From: Ceratopteris richardii
Taxonomy: Eukaryota; Streptophyta; Polypodiopsida; Polypodiales; Pteridaceae
DNA: 64,000 bases
Assembly (NCBI GenBank): GCA_020310875.1
Contig: CM035406.1
Location: 227,713,942 to 227,777,941, forward strand
Direction of reading: 5' to 3'
Position 1 is the first letter of the stretch. Every line of letters starts with the position of its first letter. The notes below the pieces were generated by a model, which saw only the letters and a program-made list of their open reading frames with translations, was not told where the DNA came from and ran no database searches. This document shows positions 57,401 to 64,000 of this stretch, piece by piece. Both the position numbers and the translations under genes were made by a program.

Positions 57401-57943
57401 ACTTGTTGATGAGAGGGTTGAAAGCTAGGCTTGTTGCAAAAGGTTATGCTCAAGAAAGAATCATTGATTTTGATGAGACCTTTGCACTCACATGTTGAAT
57501 GACTACCATTCATAGCATCTGTGTACTTGGAACCCATCATGGTTGGAATGTACATCAGTTGGACATTAAGACTGCATTTGTGAATGATGATTTACATGAG
57601 GAAGTGTATGTTCTTCAGCCTCATGGTATTGTGCGGATATGAAAACAAAGTGTGCAGGTTGAAAAAGGCATTGTATGGTTTGAAGCAAGCACCATGTGCT
57701 TGGTATGAAAAGATACATGCCTACTTGATTGCAGATGGCTTTGAGAACAATCCAACTAAGAGAACCTTATATGTTAAGCATGCAAATGATGTGGTTTTGA
57801 TCATTTTTGTCTATGTTAATGACATGCTACTCACTGGTCCTAATGAGAAGCATATTGATGATTTTAAGGATAATTTGCATGGCTCATTTGAGATGTCAGA
57901 TTTGGGGCATTTATATCATTATTTGGGCATTCAATTTATGCAA
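54428..57943 (+). mobile_element. Truncated old Ty1/copia (first family), 5' LTR and decayed gag-pol
   Basis: The 5' LTR (about 54428-54657) and primer site TGGTATCAAAGC (54,660-54,671) match the family at 14,759 and 25,908, with much drift. The polyprotein follows in fragments: gag (55430-55672, YQSFDSTLWLMMKGNPNAL), pre-integrase and integrase (56,370-57,080, HSDVCGPM, TFIDDF), and RT (57584-58006 frame, [27 protein letters not shown]). It stops abruptly at about 57,943 within RT (YHYLGIQFMQ), where gypsy integrase begins. RNase H and the 3' LTR are missing, so the right side was deleted together with part of gypsy RT. Confidence 0.88.
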
Positions 57944-59040
57944 GATTTTAATCCCCAACATGAGGTTCTCATGTGGAATACATCAGAGTGGCTACAAACT
58001 ACTTAACCAAGTGGGTAGAAGCTAAAGACACCAAGAAACGTGATGCCCAAACTATTGCAAAATTCTTATTTGAAAACAATTTCACTAGGTTTGGACTACC
58101 TATTGAGATAGTCAATGATAGGGGTACATACTTCATTAATGAAGTCATTGAGTCACTCATGAATGAGTTCTTGGTGATTAATAATAAACTTGCACCCTAT
58201 CACCCATGAGCCAATGGACAAGTTGAAAGTTCAAATAAGGTATTATGCATAATTTTGATGAAAATAATAAATAATGGTAGATCATGTTGGGACAAGAAAT
58301 TGCACCATGGAATTTGGGTTTGTAGGTTAGATTATAAGATAGCTATAGGAACTATGCCATTTAACCTAGTTTATGGACAAAATGCCATACTACCAATATT
58401 TCCTACTCTTTGAGTAGCCAAGAAGTATGAATGGACATGACATGACATGTCTAATCAATTGGATCAAATCAAGAAGTTGCATGAAACTAGGTTACTGATA
58501 GTGGTTAGAATCTATGCTACCAAGAGAATACATAAAGCATACTATGATTATCACATAAAACACAAAGGTCTCAAGGTTGGAGATATATTACTATACACCT
58601 TGAAGCAACATGCAAAGAAGCTCCAACAAAGAGGATATGGTTGAGAATGAGTCTCATCCAAATGAATCCATTTCTCGATCCATCATATCTCTTCAAGAAA
58701 ACCCTTATTCCAATGTAGCAACCAACAACCAGCCAATCAATTCTAGGACTATTCAAGATAGGGTACAAAAGAAGCTCATCGAAGCCCAAAGACATCATCA
58801 ATAATCTTGGATTCCAAAGAAAACCTTAAAGGAAGCTATACGAGCATTGGAACAAGAAATAGTTCTCAAACCAAAGGCTATTCAAATAATTCACAACAAT
58901 CAAAGATTATCAAGCTCATGGAAGCAAATGAAGAAAAATGATTGGAGCAACCTAATATGGAGGATCAAGAAAAAGCAAACAACACCAAAACAAAAACAAG
59001 CTAAACTACATGAAGATCAACATCAAGTACCATGAAATAC
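57944..59040 (+). pseudogene. Ty3/gypsy remnant, part 4: integrase
   Basis: The translation shows the gypsy integrase core: ATNYLTKWVEA, FGLPIEIVNDRGTYFIN with a catalytic Asp region, then ANGQVESSNKV with the Glu, and MPFNLVYGQNAILP, followed by HKAYYDYHIKHKGLKVGD. Stops are scattered, for example TGA at 58207-58209 before ANGQVE. The tail after 58,650 is Gln/Lys rich to about 59,035. It is closely related to the fragment at 3,080-3,720. It completes the gag-PR-RT-INT order of the split element. Confidence 0.85.
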
Positions 59041-59372
59041 CAAATGTGGAGACCCAAATGCAAATCAAGCGAAGAAATAGCTTGAGAAGTGGTTTCATTC
59101 TTGCACACATGTGGAGCTAAATGCATTTAGACTATGCACAATAGGGCCACACTTCAAGGTCTCGCATTTGGCACATGGCTTTTCCAAGATTGTTTAGTGT
59201 TGCACATTTCCTCAAAAGGGGAATAGTTCTTCAGTTATACTCTAGTAGTTTAGAACTTTGTCTAACCATAAATAATTCTTTGCTTTGACTATTACTAATC
59301 TATTTGTTTTCTTTCTCATTAAAAAAAATGGTATTCAAGTCTTAAGGAACAACAGGGTGATTATCTAATTAA
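59041..59372 (+). other. Non-coding, possible gypsy 3' end
   Basis: No gene. It follows the gypsy integrase tail and may hold 3' untranslated or LTR sequence, but no LTR boundary is visible. Confidence 0.35.
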
Positions 59373-59687
59373 TGCAAGAGGGGAACCACACAGATTGGGG
59401 CAAGGAAGAATGATCTTCTTCTTCTTCTTCTTCTATTACATAAAGAGAATATACAAGAATGACCTAGTACAACATACAACTAGTGCCCGTGCAATATATA
59501 AAGAACAATACACAAGAAAAATCCTAATGTCAGCAAATTAGTGAGTTAGAAAGAAACAGATGTGCCATCACTCTTGGTAGATAAATATAATAAAGATCAC
59601 TAAATTATCCCTAACATATACCGGCATGACTGAAAAAGTGATATGTGTCATCCTTGATCATCACATGTTGAGCTTGATATTTTAACA
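59373..59687 (-). repeat. 3' LTR of a third copia family (minus)
   Basis: On the minus strand it begins TGTTAAAATATCAAGC right after a polypurine tract TTGAGGGGGAG and ends near CCCCTCTTGCA. It includes a TATA-like TTATATATTGC and a GAA microsatellite near 59,421. The partner LTR is not in the window. Confidence 0.78.
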
Positions 59688-61003
59688 CTCCCCCTCAAGC
59701 TCAACATCATGTCTTGTAATCCAAGCATCTTCTAAAACTTCTTCACATTCTCTGCTCCAAGTGATTGAGTGAAAATATGAGCAACATTCTCATGTGTCCT
59801 TACATGAACAAGATCAATATCACTTGCTAATATCTTTTCTCTGATGAAGTGATAATATACCTTGATGCTTTGTTCTAGCATGAAAAATAGGATTTCATGC
59901 TAAATAGATGCTGCTAAGATTATCACAATAAATGGTGATAGGCTTTTGCATGTTCACATCTAAATCTATAAGTAGCATCTATATCCATGATGCTTTGCAT
60001 GCTTCCATTGTAGCATCTCTATACTCAGCCTTTGTACTCAACAAAGCAACAATGGGTTTCTTCTTATTAGTCTATGTGATAGTTGCACTCTCAAGTGAGA
60101 ATAAAACGCTACTAGTAGATCTTCTATCTTGAATATTACTAGTCCAATATGCATTGGTGGATCCATGAACCTGAAATTTTGCACTAACTTCATAAAACAA
60201 TGCATAATCCAAAGTAGTATTCAAGTACCATAGAGTGCATCTTAGAGCATCTAAATGTGGTTTTTTGGGAACCTGCATAAACTAATTTGAATTCCTATAG
60301 TGTATCTTAGATGAGGTCTTGTAAATGTGAGATATATCAAAATTCTCACAATTTTCTTGTACATAGTAGCATTTTCCAATGCTTCACCTGATGTAGTATC
60401 CAACTTCAAATACTAATCTAATGCCATAGAAATTGGCTTACAATAAGCCATGCCATACTTTTGCAACATACTCAAGGCATATTGCGTTTGTGACATCCAT
60501 ATACCTATTTATGTATGTATAAACTCAATGCGCAAAAAGTAGCACAACACACAAATATCTTTCATGTCAAATTCCTGCATAAGGAGTTGCTTTACCTCTT
60601 TAATGCTTTCTTCATTATCATCACCTACAATCAAGTCATCGAAATAAATAGCCATAATCGTGATGCTATCATCATCCTTCCTTGCATATAATGAGTGATT
60701 TGCATCGCACATAGAAAATCCAATGGTGGTTAAATAATCTACCATTCTTGCATGTCAAGCATGAGGGGCTTGTTTAAGCCCATACAAAGCCTTTTGAAAT
60801 CTGCAAACATATTTTGGGTACTTTGAATCCTCATATCCTTGTGGCTGATCCATGTATACTTCTTCTCGCAACTTTCCATGTAAGAAGGCATTCTTCACAT
60901 CCATGTGATGCAAAATCCATCCTTTTGTTGTAGCTCTAACAGTAGACATTTTAGCTACATGGTGGAAAGTTTCCTCATAATCAAGGCTATATGTTTGTGC
61001 ATA
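59688..61003 (-). pseudogene. Copia RT/RNase H remnant (third family), 5'-truncated
   Basis: Minus-strand frames read RT from [20 protein letters not shown] through [20 protein letters not shown] and [12 protein letters not shown] to an altered catalytic block (IYFDDLIV, where YVDD is usual), then RNase H (60072-60278, with ALRCTLWYLNTTLDYALFY). Further RNase H pieces reach 59,750. It ends at about 61,003 in RT, so gag, protease and integrase are missing. Several stops are present. Confidence 0.85.
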
Positions 61004-61915
61004 TTGTTGAAGACGACTGAAGATAAAGAGCTAAGGAAGAAAGAAGAAGAAAGAAGTGAAGACAACAAGGCCCAAAATTTTCATTTTTTTTCGTCGTTTT
61101 TCTTTTTCAAGCTCCATTGTAAAATCTTCAAGAAGTCATGTAAATGCTCTAAAGGAGTCCTCTAGATGCATGATATGTGAAGAATGTAACATTATCCCTA
61201 AACAATATTAGGAACTTAGTGATTTACATGAAAAGTGTCAGTCTCTTATGTGAAAGGACCATTTCTAGGGCACATGTGTATAAGCCACTTTGTGACTCTT
61301 TGTAAAAAACTTTTTGCCATTGTGAAGAACTAACAAGAAAATTTTAGAATTTGCTTCTCCTTGTCTATGTATCTCCTTCTCCATGAGCTTGCATGTGTGC
61401 GTGATGCATGAAATGTGTGCCTAGAGGTGTCAACTACCCCTTCCCTGTTCTTTTTGCCATTGTGGTGTGAAGCTTAGTAAGTTGTGGAGCAAGAGTTGGT
61501 GTTTCTTGAAACTCTGTATTTTGCTCATAACTTGAAGTATTCTTGTTAGATTAAGCTAAAATTACTAGATGTATCTTGTCGAGAGCTTCAAAAGGAACCC
61601 ACTATTGACTATATTCGGGTACCAGAGCTAAGAGATATGGCTTAATTTGTGCTTGCTGCTATAACAAGTATTGCAATACACATTTTTAGTGAGAGAGGTG
61701 ACCTAAAGGGTAGCTATCCCTAATTTGTATGCATTTTTTGTTCATTCACTTCATAGCCATCATGAGAGCACGTCCTCATACACCTGGTTTGGTCTAAGTC
61801 CTTGGATTGATAATTTAATGGGTGTATCAATCCACCACTATATGCACTTGTTGATGATTGAGGTCTCCTTCATCACAAGTCCCTAAGGCATTGTGAGCTT
61901 ACGTACACATGTTTT
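61004..61915. other. Non-coding, probable gypsy LTR or leader
   Basis: No credible gene. It precedes a primer-binding-like motif at 61,916 and may contain an LTR, but the boundary and partner are not visible. Confidence 0.3.
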
Positions 61916-61933
61916 TGGTGCCATTGTCGAGAT
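61916..61933 (+). other. Primer-binding-site-like motif of a gypsy element
   Basis: TGGTGCCATTGTCGAGAT resembles the TGGCGCCATTGTCGGGGA-type motif of plant gypsy elements and is preceded by TTTT. Confidence 0.45.
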
Positions 61934-62389
61934 CAATTCCAATCAAGGCACCTTCCAATTTTTGCATCATTGCTGGGGAACATTGCTCAAGGACAAGCGT
62001 TCTGATGGTGAGATCATATATTTGTGATGTTGGAAGGTAAAAAATAGTCAATTTTTGTTAATTTTTTATTTGTTTTCTCCACCTTCAACATCATCAACAT
62101 CTTCTCCCATCTTCATCTTCATAGAATTTTTTTGTTTTTAACTAAATATTCCCTATTTTCACCTCATTTCTCATTCGTGGTGATGCGTGAGAGAGTGAGA
62201 GAGACAAGTGTTTGTGTGTGCAAGTCTCTATGATTTTTGTGATCTTCTACATGACACATATTTCTCAATGCTCGAATTCGAAGTTCCTACCAAAACTCTA
62301 AGAAAATTGCAATTTTGTGGAAAAAATCACGACTTTGTGAAAAATTCAAATTTTTCTAGAGCATCACAATCACCTTAGTATTGGAAATT

Positions 62390-62835
62390 CCCGCATAAAA
62401 CCATTCACAAAATCATGATTCTCTCGTTGTCACAACATCATGATTGTATCATAGCATCATGATTATCTAACTTTCACAAAATCATGATTCTCTGGTTGTC
62501 ACAACATTGTGCTTGTCTCACAGCATCACAATTGTCTGACTCTCACAAAATCACAATTCTCTGGTTGTCACAACATCGCGATTGTCTCACAGCATCATGA
62601 TTGTTTGACTCTCATAAAATCATGACCCTCTAGTTTTCACAACATCACGATTGTCTCACAACATCATGATTGTCTGACTCTCAAAAAATCATGATTCTTT
62701 GGTTGTTGCAACATCGTGATTGTCTCACAGCATCGTGATTGTCTCATAGCATCGCGATTGTCTAACTTTCACAAAATCGCGATTCTTTGGTTGTCACAAC
62801 ATCACGATTTTCTCATAACATCATGATTCTCTTAG
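62390..62835 (+). repeat. Minisatellite, about six units of 69 bp with an 8-bp palindromic core
   Basis: Units beginning CACAAAATCATGATTCTC or close variants start near 62406, 62475, 62543, 62612, 62682 and 62770. Each contains three sub-repeats of about 23 bp around the cores ATCATGAT, ATCGCGAT, ATCACGAT, ATCGTGAT or ATCACAAT. Confidence 0.88.
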
Positions 62836-63619
62836 ACAATCGTGAAATTTTCACCCAATCAAGTTGCCTTAAACAAGTACATAAATATCTCGAGAGGTTT
62901 CGTTTGTTTGTTGACCCCCAAGAGCTTGAATTGACGTAACTTTCTCATACAAAATCAATTTTGTAAGCTCTCAAGTTCGTTAGAAAGCTTGTTTCGAAGT
63001 GGTTAACTTGAAGTGACCTTCACGTGATATTAAGAAGTGAAGGGAGATCCCGAGGATTTTTCAGCAATACAAGGGGGGAAATGGGTCTTTAAAAAATACT
63101 TGAATCAAAATTGTCTATCAAATAAATTAAATTTAAAGCTTGATCCAAACTTGGTACTTTTATAGGTCCATTAAGAGCCATTCAAGGGTGTCTAGAGCAA
63201 GGTAAAGAGCAGAACAAAGCAAGTTTTGGGGAGCAAGCTTAGTAGACAATAGATCACTTTTCGGTGCACCAAACTCAAGGTTGGAAGAACTCTCAACCTC
63301 TCAACCAATGTCTAGTACAAGCTAAGTCCGATTAGTGGTATTGATTAATTAGGGTCACTTTAGGAATGATATAAGTGCAACAAACCCTAATTACTCATGT
63401 TAAAGTGTAAGTTAGGATGTTGTTGCGACAAACCCTAAAGAAAAAGGACTTAAGTGGATTGATCATATCTCAAAGTGTGATAAAAATCAAGTATTCCTAA
63501 TGATGATATTTGTGAGACAAGATTACATTGGAGAGATCTATAAAAAAACAAGTAATTGATTCAAAAGAGCATTGCAACATAGTTGCACTTGGGAAAATTG
63601 GGACTAGTAGACAAAGCTT

Positions 63620-64000
63620 ATGAACCTTAGATCAGGTAGACACCTAGGCCGGGATAGACAAAGCATCAGATCATCTAAAGCTAGTGCCAAAAATTTGCAT
63701 GAAAATGGTAGAACTAGCTCAGTCTATGCTCAAGGCCAATCAATTGTTCAATCAAACAAATTCTATCAAATCGATTTGCATTTCCAAGGCTTACTAGAAA
63801 GACTAGAGTAGTTGGTAAACAAGATGCAGGATTCTTTACCTCCATAGGCTCAACAACTGATTGCTAGGAAAGAACTATTCTAAACAACAAACATTATAGA
63901 ATCTTAAATGTTTAGGAGTGTATTGGCCTAGTATGGATAGAGAAATACATGCGATGATTAAGAAATGTCTAGGTGCTAGAAGATCCCCCCAGTGGAGTAT
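63620..64000 (+). pseudogene. Ty3/gypsy gag start and integrase scrap at the window edge
   Basis: MNLRSGRHLGRDRQSIRSSK (63620-63811 frame) resembles the basic gag N-terminus of some plant gypsy elements. Near 63,910-63,985 GVYWPSMDREIHAMIKKCLG fits the integrase N-terminal zinc-binding segment. The jump from gag to integrase within 100 bases indicates a large internal deletion. The element continues past the window end. Confidence 0.5.

Noticed and set aside
62390..62835. CRISPR-like or centromeric satellite
   Set aside because: Too short and locally confined; no spacers, and period 69 is not enough to call a centromere repeat.

Overview
The window is plant nuclear DNA from a large, repeat-dominated genome. 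Evidence: plant-type Ty1/copia and Ty3/gypsy polyproteins, an L1-type LINE of the plant class, an AP2/ERF domain, a starch synthase exon and an ABCC transporter remnant. The species cannot be named from sequence alone. No complete, clearly functional host gene is present. Almost everything is retrotransposon, nested several layers deep. Only the LINE is intact in both reading frames.

Layout. 1-430: broken ABCC transporter. 430-2,940: no gene; a 101-bp direct repeat and an LTR-like leader ending in a primer-binding-like motif. 2,949-7,198: one reading frame fusing a gypsy integrase tail, a copia pol and a retropepsin, interrupted by three stops. 7,473-11,660: a very long unidentified frame of about 1,395 codons with four stops, followed by LTR-like DNA. 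12,118-13,908: truncated minus-strand copia. 13,910-14,758 and 22,585-23,040: a minus-strand coiled-coil protein remnant split by a plus-strand copia (14,759-22,584). That copia is itself interrupted by a small LTR element (15,278-17,953) with a perfect 5-bp target duplication.

23,160-59,040: remnants of what looks like a single old Ty3/gypsy element on the plus strand, in collinear pieces (gag; gag/protease linker; protease to start of RT; integrase), separated by three insertions. The first is an old copia (24,637-33,112) that holds a younger near-complete minus-strand copia (25,908-30,976, target duplication AAAAT). The second is a 19-kb block (33,611-52,849) consisting of two near-identical 5.85-kb direct repeats around a 1.1-kb spacer. 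The third is a further copia (54,428-57,943). Each 5.85-kb repeat carries, on the minus strand, a zinc-knuckle/coiled-coil ORF, an AP2/ERF coding segment without an ATG, and a starch synthase exon. The right-hand repeat is interrupted by a full-length L1-type LINE (43,898-50,283) with a 15-bp target duplication and a poly(A) tail. The repeats have TG...CA-like ends, and a purine tract abuts one of them, so they may be giant LTRs carrying host gene pieces. A segmental duplication is the alternative.

59,373-61,003: 5'-truncated minus-strand copia of a different family. 61,004-64,000: gypsy leader and gag debris with a primer-binding-like motif and a 69-bp minisatellite whose core variants look like CpG deamination products.

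The order of events, read from nesting and by-eye repeat divergence, is: gypsy hosts first, then old copias, then the copia at 25,908-30,976 (about 3.5% LTR divergence) and the small LTR element (about 1.6%), then the 5.85-kb duplication (about 1%), and the LINE last.
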